A DNA stretch of 64,000 bases from NCBI GenBank assembly GCA_036741795.1, contig DAINRO010000001.1, positions 1 to 64,000 on the forward strand. Direction: 5' to 3'. The stretch comes from DATKKM01 sp036741795 (GTDB lineage: Bacteria; Chloroflexota; Dehalococcoidia; SM23-28-2; RBG-16-64-32). Positions 24,660 to 33,296 of the stretch are shown here, one piece after another (the first letter of the stretch is position 1; each line of letters opens with the position of its first letter). The notes under the pieces were generated by a model, which worked only from the letters and a program-made list of their open reading frames with translations, was not told the origin of the DNA and searched no databases. A program made the translations under genes and the position numbers.

Positions 24660-24950
24660 TTACTTCTTTCGGACTCCGGCGGTTTGGGCTGATTTGCTCG
24701 TGTGGCCGCGGAAGGTGCGGGTCGGCGCGAATTCGCCGAGTTTGTGGCCGACCATGTTCTCCGTTATGAAGACAGGGACGTGACGTCGTCCATCGTGAAC
24801 GGCGATCGTGAGGCCGACCATGTCCGGGAGGATCGTGGACCGGCGCGACCACGTCTTAATTACGGCCTTTTGGCCGGAAGCGGTGATCGCCGCAACCTTC
24901 TTCAGGAGGTGGTCGTCGGCGAAGGGTCCCTTCTTTGTTGATCGTGACAT
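24660..24950 (-). CDS. rpsS: 30S ribosomal protein uS19
   Basis: A 96-residue head protein. SRSTKKGPFADDHLLKKV opens it and the central KTWSRRSTILPDMVGLTIAVHDGR and HKLGEFAPTRTFRGH are conserved. The initiator ATG overlaps the rplB stop by one base. Confidence 0.97.
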   Translation of the reverse strand: MSRSTKKGPFADDHLLKKVAAITASGQKAVIKTWSRRSTILPDMVGLTIAVHDGRRHVPVFITENMVGHKLGEFAPTRTFRGHTSKSAQTAGVRKK

Positions 24951-25780
24951 TAGACCTGGAACCTCCTCCGGACGATGTACTTGTTTGTGTCTTTGCGGCG
25001 GCGCGTGCGGGCGCCAAGAGCTGGCTTGCCCCAGGGCGTCTTCGGTCCCGGCATGCCGATTGGTGCGCGGCCTTCGCCACCACCGTGCGGGTGGTCAACG
25101 GGGTTCATCACCGAGCCACGGACGGACGGACGGCGACCCATGTTGCGCTTGCGGCCGGCGCGACCGAGTTTGATCTGGCTGTGCTCAACGTTACCGACCT
25201 GGCCGACCGTGGCCATGCAGTCGGCGAGGATACGGCGTACCTCGCCCGAAGGGAGGCGCACGGTGGCGTAGTCTTCATCGCGGCCCAGTAGTTGGGCGGA
25301 GCCGCCGGCGCCTCTGACGAGCTGGGCACCCTTGCCAAGGTAGAGTTCGAGATTGTGGATGACGGTGCCAGAGGGCATGTTCTTGAGTGGCAGGGCATTG
25401 CCCGGCTTGATTTCCGCATCCGGACCGGACATGACGGAGTCGCCGACCTTGAGGCCAACAGGCCAGATGATGTAACGCTTTTCGCCGTCCGCGTAGTTGA
25501 TGAGGGCGATGCGGGCGGTGCGGTTCGGATCGTACTCAATTGTCGCGACCTTGCCGGGGATGCCGTGCTTGTCGCGCTTGAAATCGATGATGCGGAATCG
25601 GCGCTTGTGGCCGCCGCCACGGTGGCGAACCGTAATCTTACCCTGGTTGTTGCGGCCCGCCGTCTTCTTGAGCGGAGCGAGCAGGGTTTTTTCCGGCTTC
25701 TTCGTCGTGATTTCGTCGAAAGAGTAGCCGGTGGCGGCGCGACGGCCGGGGGATGTGGGCTTGTACTGTCTGACGGCCAT
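24950..25780 (-). CDS. rplB: 50S ribosomal protein uL2
   Basis: A 276-residue peptidyl-transferase-centre protein. GGGHKRRFRIIDFKRDK and the essential-His region GSVMNPVDHPHGGGEGRAP are intact. Length is standard. It follows rplW by 3 bp. Confidence 0.98.
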   Translation of the reverse strand: MAVRQYKPTSPGRRAATGYSFDEITTKKPEKTLLAPLKKTAGRNNQGKITVRHRGGGHKRRFRIIDFKRDKHGIPGKVATIEYDPNRTARIALINYADGEKRYIIWPVGLKVGDSVMSGPDAEIKPGNALPLKNMPSGTVIHNLELYLGKGAQLVRGAGGSAQLLGRDEDYATVRLPSGEVRRILADCMATVGQVGNVEHSQIKLGRAGRKRNMGRRPSVRGSVMNPVDHPHGGGEGRAPIGMPGPKTPWGKPALGARTRRRKDTNKYIVRRRFQV

Positions 25781-25783
25781 CTC

Positions 25784-26089
25784 TTACATACCCTCGAACA
25801 GTTCTAGCTTGTCGTCGGGGTGAAGCGTGACAACTGCCTTCTTCCAGTCACTCTTGTGCTTGATGCGGTTACCGCGGACTCTGTAGGGCTTGCCCTTCAT
25901 CACCATGATATTGACGGCAGTGACGCGGACGTTTTCGGGGAAGCCCTTCTCGACCGCTTCCTTGACCTGGGTCTTGTTGGCGTGTGCCTGCACCTCGAAC
26001 GCGTACTTGTTCTCACCGTGGAGGCGCGTCGCCTTTTCAGTGATAAGCGGACGGACGAGGACGGACAGGGGGTTGAGCGCTTTAGCCAT
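25784..26089 (-). CDS. rplW: 50S ribosomal protein uL23
   Basis: A 101-residue tunnel-exit protein that docks trigger factor and SRP. LVRPLITEKATRLHGENKYAFEV and AVNIMVMKGKPYRVRG match the family. It directly follows the rplD stop. Confidence 0.96.
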   Translation of the reverse strand: MAKALNPLSVLVRPLITEKATRLHGENKYAFEVQAHANKTQVKEAVEKGFPENVRVTAVNIMVMKGKPYRVRGNRIKHKSDWKKAVVTLHPDDKLELFEGM

Positions 26090-27076
26090 CTACTCTGTCC
26101 CCTCGGTCTTCTTCGTTGTTCGGCGTTTTGGCTTATCGGCGTCGGTCGCGTCCGCCTTTTTGGCCGTAGCGCGGGGCTTTTTGGCGGCAGGTTTTGCAGC
26201 TGCTTTGGGCTTAGCGGCTGCCTTTGGCTTTGCGGCGGCTTTCGGCTTCGCCGCGGCCTTCGGTGCTTCGGCCTCGGGGGCCTCGACGGCGGCCTTGGTC
26301 TTTGGGGCAGCCTTGCGCTTGGGCTCAGGTGCGGCTTCGGTCTCGGCAGGTGCTTCGGCGACGACAGGCTCGGGCTCAGCTTCGGCCCTCGCCGGGGCGG
26401 CCTTCTTGCCGTCGCGGGTGGGCGCTTTTGCGGCGGGCTTCGCTGGCTTTTCCTTGATGGCCCAGAGGCCCTCGGCGACGCGGACAGCCTGCTCGGTCAT
26501 GAGGAGGCCGGCGTGGTTCATCATGTCGCCCACGTTGAGGTTGGCGGCGGGTAGTGATTGCACTTTGTGGAGGTTGCGGACGCTGGCAAGGACGGTCCGG
26601 TCGGGCTCGCCGGTGATGACGAGAGCAGACCGGTTGAAGCCGACGTTGCCGAGGATTCGCAGGACCTCTTTGGTCTGGGGTTGGTCCAGAGAGACGTCGT
26701 CGATGATGACGAGCTGTCCATGAGCCACCTTGCCGGACAGCGCCGATCGTATGGCCAAACGCCGCATCTTCTTGGGCATGTCCTGGCTGTAGTCGCGAGG
26801 ACGCGGCCCGAAGATGGTGCCACCACCGACGCGGGTCGGCGAGCGGTTGCTGCCCTGGCGGGCGCGGCCTGTGTACTTCTGCATGCGAATTTTGCGCGTA
26901 CTGCCCTGGACCTCGCCTCGCGTCTTGGTGTTAGAGGTACCGGCGCGCTGGTTGGCGCGCTGGCGGACGTAGGCCTGGTGTAGGACGGCGGTGTTGGGCT
27001 CGATCCCGAAGACGCTGTCGTCGACGTCGAGCTTGCGGAGTTCCTTGCCCTCGGCGTTCAGGACGGGAAGTTTCAC
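26090..27076 (-). CDS. rplD: 50S ribosomal protein uL4 with long Lys/Ala/Pro-rich tail
   Basis: Residues 1 to about 208 are uL4, which lines the exit tunnel: GTSNTKTRGEVQGSTRKI is the extended loop, and RPRDYSQDMPKKMRRLAIRSAL is conserved. Residues about 209-328 form an extra tail of Ala, Lys, Pro and Glu, including four copies of a six-residue KAAAKP unit at residues 273-296. Standard uL4 is 200-210 residues. The frame is open to the usual rplW junction, so the tail is coding. Confidence 0.95.
   Translation of the reverse strand: MKLPVLNAEGKELRKLDVDDSVFGIEPNTAVLHQAYVRQRANQRAGTSNTKTRGEVQGSTRKIRMQKYTGRARQGSNRSPTRVGGGTIFGPRPRDYSQDMPKKMRRLAIRSALSGKVAHGQLVIIDDVSLDQPQTKEVLRILGNVGFNRSALVITGEPDRTVLASVRNLHKVQSLPAANLNVGDMMNHAGLLMTEQAVRVAEGLWAIKEKPAKPAAKAPTRDGKKAAPARAEAEPEPVVAEAPAETEAAPEPKRKAAPKTKAAVEAPEAEAPKAAAKPKAAAKPKAAAKPKAAAKPAAKKPRATAKKADATDADKPKRRTTKKTEGTE
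26189..26260 (-). repeat. Four degenerate 18-bp repeats in the uL4 tail
   Basis: Four successive six-codon units encode KAAAKP. DNA copies differ at third positions, so the repetition is kept at protein level. This resembles histone H1-like Lys/Ala/Pro tails. Confidence 0.8.
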
Positions 27077-27708
27077 TTCTTCGCTCCTCCGCTTCTTGCC
27101 TTGCGCACGGTGAGGAGGATTCCCTCGTGGCCGGGGACTGCTCCGCGGACGATGAGGACGCCCCTATCGGGGTCAGACCGGATTACCTTGAGGTTCTTGG
27201 CTGTGGCGCTGCGAGTACCCATGTGGCCGGCCATCTTCTTTCCCTTGATGACACGCCCGGGGCTGGTGCCAGCACCGATGGAGCCGGGGGCACGCGCCCT
27301 GTCCGACTGGCCGTGGGTCTTGGGGCCGCCATGGAATCCGTGGCGCTTCATGACGCCCGCGAATCCGCGGCCGACGGTGTTGCCGACAACGTCCACGAAG
27401 GCGCCCTGCTCGAAGATTTCGCAGCCGACCTTCTGGCCTACTTCCCAGGCAGATATATCCTCGACCTTCATTTCGCGAAGGTACTGGAAGTTGCCGAGGT
27501 CCTTCATGTGGCCCTTTTGCGGCTTCGTGACGCGCTTGCGCTCGCCGAAGCCGACCTGGACAGATTCGTAGCCGTCCGTGTCCTTCGTCTTTACCTGGAC
27601 GACCACGTTCTGGGGGGTGGCGATGACCGTTACGGGAACGGCGTCGCCGTTTTCCTCGAAGAACTGGGTCATGCCGACCTTGCGGCCGAGGATGCCTTCG
27701 ATGCTCAT
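27073..27708 (-). CDS. rplC: 50S ribosomal protein uL3
   Basis: A 211-residue early-assembly protein. GILGRKVGMTQFFEENGDAV opens it, and FAGVMKRHGFHGGPKTHGQS plus GRVIKGKKMAGHMG contain the conserved loop near the peptidyl-transferase centre. The stop overlaps the rplD start (ATGA). Confidence 0.97.
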   Translation of the reverse strand: MSIEGILGRKVGMTQFFEENGDAVPVTVIATPQNVVVQVKTKDTDGYESVQVGFGERKRVTKPQKGHMKDLGNFQYLREMKVEDISAWEVGQKVGCEIFEQGAFVDVVGNTVGRGFAGVMKRHGFHGGPKTHGQSDRARAPGSIGAGTSPGRVIKGKKMAGHMGTRSATAKNLKVIRSDPDRGVLIVRGAVPGHEGILLTVRKARSGGAKK

Positions 27709-28013
27709 AGCTTGATCTCGATGTCGACGCCGGATGGGAGCTGGAGGCGCATGAGTGCGTCCACGGTCTTACCGGTCGGTTCGAGGATGTCGATGATCCG
27801 CTTGTGTGTGCGGATCTCGAACTGCTCCTGGGAGTCCTTATCGATGTGGGGAGAGCGGATGACGCAGAACTTCTTGATCTCGGTGGGCAGGGGGATCGGG
27901 CCGGCGACGGCGGCGCCGGTGCGCTCGGCAGCCTCGACTATATGCACCGCAGACTGGTCCAGAATGCGATGGTCGAAGGCCTTGAGCCGGATCCTGATCT
28001 TCTGCCTTGCCAT
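27705..28013 (-). CDS. rpsJ: 30S ribosomal protein uS10
   Basis: A 102-residue protein that also serves as NusE in transcription antitermination. IRIRLKAFDHRILDQS opens it; the GPIPLPTEIKKFCVIRSPHIDKDS loop and LMRLQLPSGVDIEIKL end are diagnostic. It follows fusA by 6 bp, joining the str and S10 gene groups. Confidence 0.97.
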   Translation of the reverse strand: MARQKIRIRLKAFDHRILDQSAVHIVEAAERTGAAVAGPIPLPTEIKKFCVIRSPHIDKDSQEQFEIRTHKRIIDILEPTGKTVDALMRLQLPSGVDIEIKL

Positions 28014-28019
28014 CCTTGT

Positions 28020-30101
28020 TTATCTCCGCGTCGCGCCCTGCATCCGGCCGGAGACTTGCTCGGCAATCGAGTGCGGGACCTCTAGATAGTGGTCGAATTC
28101 CATCGTGTAGCTTGCCCGTCCCTGGGTTATGGAGCGCAGGGTGGTCGCGTAGCCGAAGGTCTCGGCCAGCGGCACGTGCGCTGTAATGACGCGGAGATGC
28201 CCGCGGTGGTCAACATCGGCCACCTGGCCGCGGCGAGAACTGACGTCACCGAGGACGTCTCCGAAGAACTCGTCGGGCGTGGCAATCTCCACTTTCATGA
28301 TCGGCTCCAGAAGAACGGGACGAGCCTTCTTCATCGCTTCCTGGATTCCCAGGGAGCCGGCCATCTTGAACGCCAACTCGGATGAGTCTACAGGGTGATA
28401 CGACCCATCCACAAGTTGAGCGTGAAGGTCGATGACAGGATAACCGGCAAGTACGCCCGTTTCGAGCGCTTCCTTGATGCCGTGCTCGACAGCGGGGACG
28501 AACTCTTTCGGTATGGAACCACCGACGAGCTTGTTCTCGAACTTGAAGCCGGAGCCCTTCTCCCCGGGCTCCACGTGGAGCTTGACGACACCGAACTGGC
28601 CGCGGCCACCGCTCTGGCGGACGAAGCGGCCCTCGGCGTCCGAGGGTTGCATGATCGTCTCCTTGTAGGCGACCTCCGGCCGGCCGACGTGGGCCTGCAC
28701 GTTGAACTCGCGGAGCATGCGGTCGACGATGATCTCGAGGTGAAGCTCACCCATACCGGAGATGATGGTCTGGCCGGTCTCCTGGTCGTTGCGGGCGTGG
28801 AACGTGGGGTCTTCTTCGACGAGCCGGGAAAGGACTTCGCCCATTCGCTCCTGGTCTTCCTTGGTCTTGGGTTCGATGGAGACGGAGATGACGGGCTCGG
28901 GGAACTTGATGGCCTCGAGAATCACTGGTTGGCTTTCGTCACAGAGGGTGTCTCCGGTGAAGGTATTCTTCAGGGCGACCGTCGCGGCTATCTGGCCGGC
29001 TTCTATCTCGGTCAGTTCTTCGCGGCGGTTGGAGTGCATCTTGAGAATGCGGCCGAGCCGCTCGCGGCCATCGCGGGTGCTGTTAAGGACCATCGCGCCT
29101 TGCTTGGCGACGCCGGAATAGACGCGGAAGTAAACGAGCCGACCGACATACGGGTCCGCTACGACCTTGAAGGCGAGGGCGGAGAACGGCTCGTCGTTCG
29201 TAGGCTCGCGGGTGACCTCTTCGCCTTTCTTGGTGTGGCCGGTAACGGCCGGGACTTCGATCGGAGACGGCAGGTAGTCAACGACGGCGTCGAGGAGGGG
29301 CTGCACGCCCTTGTTCTTGAGGGCGGTACCGACGAGAACGGGGTTTACGAGGCCGGCGATCGTGGCACGGCGGAGAGCCTTCTTGAGTTCTAGTGCGGTG
29401 ACTTCGTGCTGCTCGACGAAGCTGATGAGCATCTGGTCGTCGATCTCGGCGACGCCTTCGATCAGGTCTTCGCGGCGCTTCTTAGCCTCTTCCAGGTACT
29501 CAGCAGGAATTTCACCGATAACCGGCTCGAGCTCGCCTTCGGGAAAGGTGAAGGCGCGCATCTCGACGAGGTCGATGCAGCCCTTGAACTGGTCCTCGGC
29601 GCCCATCGGAATCTGGACGGCGATCGGGCGGGCGTTGAGACGCTCGCGGATCGAGTCCATCGTCTTCCAGAAGTCGGCGCCGACGCGGTCCATCTTGTTA
29701 ACGAAGCAGATGCGTGGGATGTGGTAGCGGTCGGCCTGGCGCCAGACGGTTTCCGACTGGCTCTGGACGCCGGCGACGGCATCGAAGACGACAATGCCGC
29801 CGTCGAGGACGCGGAGGCTGCGCTCCACCTCGACGGTGAAGTCGACGTGGCCTGGGGTGTCCACGATATTGATCTGGTTGTCTTTCCACGTGGTGGTGGT
29901 GGCGGCGGCGGTGATCGTGATGCCACGCTCCCGCTCCTGGGCCATCCAGTCCATGACGGCAGTGCCGGCGTCCACGTCCCCGATTTTGTACGTGATCCCC
30001 GTGTAGAAGAGGATGCGTTCGGTGACCGTGGTCTTCCCGGCATCAATGTGGGCGATAATCCCTATGTTGCGCACCCGTTCGACGGGCACAGATGTACTCA
30101 T
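28020..30101 (-). CDS. fusA: Elongation factor G
   Basis: A 693-residue translocation GTPase. G1 is AHIDAGKTT, G2 region includes RGITITAAATT, G3 is DTPGHVDF and G4 is NKMD; domain IV ends in the GRASYTMEFDHYLEVP segment. It lies 60 bp after rpsG. tuf is absent from this position and lies instead in the tRNA cluster at 39119-40318. Confidence 0.98.
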   Translation of the reverse strand: MSTSVPVERVRNIGIIAHIDAGKTTVTERILFYTGITYKIGDVDAGTAVMDWMAQERERGITITAAATTTTWKDNQINIVDTPGHVDFTVEVERSLRVLDGGIVVFDAVAGVQSQSETVWRQADRYHIPRICFVNKMDRVGADFWKTMDSIRERLNARPIAVQIPMGAEDQFKGCIDLVEMRAFTFPEGELEPVIGEIPAEYLEEAKKRREDLIEGVAEIDDQMLISFVEQHEVTALELKKALRRATIAGLVNPVLVGTALKNKGVQPLLDAVVDYLPSPIEVPAVTGHTKKGEEVTREPTNDEPFSALAFKVVADPYVGRLVYFRVYSGVAKQGAMVLNSTRDGRERLGRILKMHSNRREELTEIEAGQIAATVALKNTFTGDTLCDESQPVILEAIKFPEPVISVSIEPKTKEDQERMGEVLSRLVEEDPTFHARNDQETGQTIISGMGELHLEIIVDRMLREFNVQAHVGRPEVAYKETIMQPSDAEGRFVRQSGGRGQFGVVKLHVEPGEKGSGFKFENKLVGGSIPKEFVPAVEHGIKEALETGVLAGYPVIDLHAQLVDGSYHPVDSSELAFKMAGSLGIQEAMKKARPVLLEPIMKVEIATPDEFFGDVLGDVSSRRGQVADVDHRGHLRVITAHVPLAETFGYATTLRSITQGRASYTMEFDHYLEVPHSIAEQVSGRMQGATRR

Positions 30102-30161
30102 GGTGCTCCTGCTGCTTCCGTGAGGAAGGCTAGATTAGCGCGTCTGTCATGGCCCGGCCGC

Positions 30162-30632
30162 CTACCACCTGTAGTGGACGAACGCCTTGTTCGCCTCGGC
30201 CATGCGGTGTGTGTCTTCGCGCTTCTTTATCGCTGATCCTTGCTCGCGATAAGCATCGATCAGTTCGGTGGCAAGTCTTTCGGACATCGGGCGGCCGGCG
30301 CGTCCGCGGGCCGCGGTCAGGATCCAGCGCATCGCCAGCGATGTCTGGCGCGCCGGACGGACCTCGAGCGGGATCTGATAGGTAGCGCCACCGACACGGC
30401 GGGGCCGGACTTCCAGGATGGGCATGGTGTTGCGCATCGCTTGCTCGAAAACACCGCGGGGCTCTTCCTTGGTGCGCTCCGCGATGATGTCCATGGCGTC
30501 GTAAACGATGCGCTCGGCGAGGCTCTTCTTACCGTCCTTCATGACCTTGTTGATCATGACCTGCATGAGCAGGCTGCCGTACTTGGCGTCCGGAAGCGGC
30601 TTGTGACGGGCGACTTTTCCACGACGAGGCAT
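30162..30632 (-). CDS. rpsG: 30S ribosomal protein uS7
   Basis: A 156-residue head-assembly protein and, in E. coli, the str-operon repressor. MPRRGKVARHKPLPDAKYGS opens it; VRPRRVGGATYQIPLEVRP and KREDTHRMAEANKAFVHYRW are family hallmarks. It lies between rpsL and fusA. Confidence 0.97.
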   Translation of the reverse strand: MPRRGKVARHKPLPDAKYGSLLMQVMINKVMKDGKKSLAERIVYDAMDIIAERTKEEPRGVFEQAMRNTMPILEVRPRRVGGATYQIPLEVRPARQTSLAMRWILTAARGRAGRPMSERLATELIDAYREQGSAIKKREDTHRMAEANKAFVHYRW

Positions 30633-30642
30633 GTTGGTTCTC

Positions 30643-31056
30643 TTATGCGTCCTTGCGCGTTCCGTACTTGCTGCGCTGCTGCTTGCGTCCCACGACGCCG
30701 CCGGCGTCGAGAGCGCCGCGGACGATGTGGTAGCGCACTCCGGAGAGGTCCTTCACGCGGCCGCCTCGGATGAGGACAACGGAGTGCTCCTGGAGGGAGT
30801 GTCCCTCGCCGGGGATATAAGCGGTGACTTCCATGGTGTTGGTGAGGCGGACCCTGGCGACCTTGCGGAGGGCCGAGTTCGGCTTACGGGGAGTGACCGT
30901 GCGGACGTTGGTGCAGACGCCGCGCTTCTGGGGGCTGCCCTCACCGCGGACCATGCGGTTTTTCAGCGCGTTGAAGTGAAAACGAAGCGCAGGCGCCTTC
31001 GTCTTTGTCTTGAGGGGCTTGCGGCCCTTTCTTACGAGCTGATTAATCGTTGGCAT
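30643..31056 (-). CDS. rpsL: 30S ribosomal protein uS12
   Basis: A 137-residue decoding-centre protein. PTINQLVRKGRKPLKTKTKA starts it; TPRKPNSALRKVARVRLTN carries the conserved lysine of streptomycin-resistance fame in its wild-type form, and YHIVRGALDAGGV follows. First gene of the str-S10-spc-alpha run, downstream of a strong promoter with a roughly 115-nt leader. Confidence 0.97.
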   Translation of the reverse strand: MPTINQLVRKGRKPLKTKTKAPALRFHFNALKNRMVRGEGSPQKRGVCTNVRTVTPRKPNSALRKVARVRLTNTMEVTAYIPGEGHSLQEHSVVLIRGGRVKDLSGVRYHIVRGALDAGGVVGRKQQRSKYGTRKDA

Positions 31057-31179
31057 AGTGTATGTCTGCTAGTCCTTTCGGGCCAAACAAAAAGCCGGAA
31101 CCTCGCCGCCAATGGCCAAGTCTTCCGACCGAGTCAAGCGTACACAGGCGCGTCCGCAGGAACGGAGCACCATCGAGAA

Positions 31180-31208
31180 ATGTTAACGGCGAGGGGGTGG
31201 TGTGTCAA
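31180..31208 (-). promoter_or_regulatory. Promoter of the str-S10-spc-alpha operon
   Basis: A consensus -35 TTGACA (31203-31208) and a -10 TAACAT (31180-31185) are separated by 17 bp. The predicted start near 31173 leaves a leader of about 115 nt before rpsL. No terminator or known ribosomal leader motif was recognised in that leader. Confidence 0.8.
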
Positions 31209-31266
31209 CGGGCAGCACTTGGATCTTGAAGGTGGAAACCCTGTGACCACAGCCTCATACAGCACG

Positions 31267-31272
31267 TATACT
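31267..31272 (+). promoter_or_regulatory. -10 hexamer for the small membrane protein
   Basis: TATACT, 10 nt before the GTG at 31283, with GTGACC 18 bp upstream as a weak -35. Transcription would start 3-4 nt before the start codon. Confidence 0.35.
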
Positions 31273-31282
31273 GACCCTAGGA

Positions 31283-31582
31283 GTGGACACCATTCTGATC
31301 TTCACCGCTCTGACCCTCATCGGGTTGGCTGTGCTCCTATTGGGGCTATTTCTCGGATTGGTGATTCCGTGGCGGACTCACCGTTCGCAAATTCTGGCAG
31401 CCATCCTCGGCATCGTCTCGGCTTTGGCCGTTCCCTTATCTATGATGGCGCTCCTGACTGTGGGCCTACTGACGATTTGGCCCAGCCTCCTGCTTCTCGG
31501 GCTAGCTGTGGGTTGGTCGGTGAGATTCCGCGCTCCCGTCAATGAGGCATTTGACCAGCCTAACGACGTGATGCTTCGATAG
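31283..31582 (+). CDS. Small hypothetical membrane protein
   Basis: A 99-residue protein made almost entirely of hydrophobic segments: a helix at about residues 3-27 and a long hydrophobic stretch at about 37-80 that could be two helices separated by IWPS. No family was recognised. GTG at 31283 is the first start after an upstream in-frame stop. It is divergent from rpsL and its 3' end overlaps the convergent pgpH stop by 23 bp. Hydrophobicity pattern favours a real gene, but it is short. Confidence 0.5.
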   Translation: MDTILIFTALTLIGLAVLLLGLFLGLVIPWRTHRSQILAAILGIVSALAVPLSMMALLTVGLLTIWPSLLLLGLAVGWSVRFRAPVNEAFDQPNDVMLR

Positions 31583-33203
31583 CTCCATCGGTCGGTGAGC
31601 GCAGGACTGCCAGGCTTCCACTCGTCTCACCCACACCTGGCGCGGGATACTCGATGCGGGGGTGGTAGATGCCGCGGAGGGTCGCCTTGAACGAGCCCCC
31701 GATCGTCTTTAGGTCGCGGAGGGTGAGGTCGCTCTCGTCGAGCTGGCCTTCCTGGACGCGCTCGTTGATCACGCCCTCGACCAGTTCGTCGATGCGCTGG
31801 TGGCTGCGGTCCTTGCTGGCGCGGACGACGGCCTCGACGGAGTCCGCGAGCATCACGATCGCCGTCTCCTTGCTCTGCGGCTTCGGGCCGGGGTAGCGGA
31901 AGCGCTCGGCGTCGATGGCAGGGTCGGCGAGGGCGGCCTTGCGGTAGAAGTACGTGACCAGGCGCGTGCCGTGATGCTCCGGGATGAAGGCTCGGACGCG
32001 GGCCGGGATCCGGTAACGGCCAGTGAGGCTGAGTCCAGCTCGGACGTGCTCGGAGACCATTTTGGCGCTGGAATCGGGATCGAGCCGATCATGCGGGTTC
32101 TCGCCGCCCATCTGGTTCTCGATGTAGTAAGCGGGCTTGGCAACCTTGCCGATGTCGTGGAAGTAGGCGCCGACGCGGACAAGTAGGGCGTCCGCGCCGG
32201 TGAGGTCCGCGGCGCGCTCGGCCAGGTTGCCGACGATGACGGAGTGGTGGAAGGTGCCGGGCGCCTTCTCCTGGAGCTCGCGGAGCAGCGGGTGAGTCAT
32301 CTGCGCCAGTTCCATGAGCTGGATGCGCGTGGCGACGCCGAAGGCCGCACCGAGGACGTAGGAGCCGCCCATCATCACGATCACGGTGGCGACTGCGGAA
32401 ACAGCGGAGACGACCAGCATGAGGGCCACGTCGTCAGCGCCGCGGTCCGGCAGAAGGAGCCAGAACGAAAAGAGGGCAAGGAATGTGACGAGGCCGACGC
32501 TGAGGCCGGCCGTGGCGTAGTTGTTGACGCGGTCCGCGTTCCGCACCGCGAAGATCCCGGCCAGGCTAGAGAGCAGGAGGGCGCTGACCATCTGCAGCGA
32601 CTCGATCGAACCGGAGGAAGTTCGCGCGTCCGGCAGATGGTAGGCGCCGAAGGCGGCAAGCATGGCCAGCATCCCGGCGAGCAGCACGGCCAGTCCGCCG
32701 TCGAGAAGGGTGGCGACAAGCATCGGTGCGGCGGCAACGGGGAGCATGTAACCGAGATAGAGGCCGTCGGAATCGGGGAGCGTGATCGAGAAGAAGACGC
32801 GCGCGGCGGCCACCCAGAGCACTGTGATCAGGCCGAGCATGACAAGCCGCCTGACGCCGATCACCTCGGGAGGGTGGAAGAGGTAGAGGTAGATACCGAA
32901 CATAGAGGCTGAGACGACGGAAACGATGCTGGCGGAAAGTACGTCAGCGAACCCGAAGTCGTTGTCGAGCAGCCCTGCGCCGCGGATCTGTGCCAGGTCC
33001 TCGTCGGTGACGACCTGGCCTTCTTCCACGATCACTTCGCCGCCGTCGCTGAACGTCTGGAAGGCGACGTCGCCGGCGCTCAGGGAAGCCTCGCCGGGTA
33101 GCACGGGGATCAGCACGATGCCGAGGGCCGCCGCGAGGGCCAGCGTGAAGAAGAATATCTGGGCCGGGGCCAGTCCGGCCGTTGGCCTCGCTCTGGAAAT
33201 CAT
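31560..33203 (-). CDS. pgpH: PgpH-like 7TM-HD phosphohydrolase (c-di-AMP phosphodiesterase family)
   Basis: A 547-residue membrane protein. One N-terminal helix (about 12-35) is followed by a short extracytoplasmic part, six to seven transmembrane helices (about 88-290) and a cytoplasmic HD domain with HHSVIVGNLAERA (His319/320), GAYFHDIGKVAKP (HD at 349-350) and IPEHHGT. This is the 7TMR-HDED/PgpH architecture that degrades cyclic di-AMP. The extracytoplasmic HDED part is only about 50 residues against roughly 200 or more in PgpH of Firmicutes. It follows yqeY in the same direction. Confidence 0.88.
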   Translation of the reverse strand: MISRARPTAGLAPAQIFFFTLALAAALGIVLIPVLPGEASLSAGDVAFQTFSDGGEVIVEEGQVVTDEDLAQIRGAGLLDNDFGFADVLSASIVSVVSASMFGIYLYLFHPPEVIGVRRLVMLGLITVLWVAAARVFFSITLPDSDGLYLGYMLPVAAAPMLVATLLDGGLAVLLAGMLAMLAAFGAYHLPDARTSSGSIESLQMVSALLLSSLAGIFAVRNADRVNNYATAGLSVGLVTFLALFSFWLLLPDRGADDVALMLVVSAVSAVATVIVMMGGSYVLGAAFGVATRIQLMELAQMTHPLLRELQEKAPGTFHHSVIVGNLAERAADLTGADALLVRVGAYFHDIGKVAKPAYYIENQMGGENPHDRLDPDSSAKMVSEHVRAGLSLTGRYRIPARVRAFIPEHHGTRLVTYFYRKAALADPAIDAERFRYPGPKPQSKETAIVMLADSVEAVVRASKDRSHQRIDELVEGVINERVQEGQLDESDLTLRDLKTIGGSFKATLRGIYHPRIEYPAPGVGETSGSLAVLRSPTDGAIEASRR

Positions 33204-33251
33204 CGCATTAAACGCTTACCCACCTTAACAGAAGACGGGGAGCCTCAAACC

Positions 33252-33280
33252 ATGATACCAGAACCGGGGCGGATCGCTAA
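33252..33280 (-). promoter_or_regulatory. Possible pgpH promoter
   Basis: TATCAT (33252-33257) preceded at 17 bp by TTAGCG (33275-33280). The predicted leader is about 43 nt. The -35 is weak. Confidence 0.4.
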
Positions 33281-33296
33281 GTGGGAGGTGACTTGG

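Noticed and set aside
31057..31179. Ribosomal leader or attenuator before rpsL
   Set aside because: Only weak, short pairings were found and no terminator.
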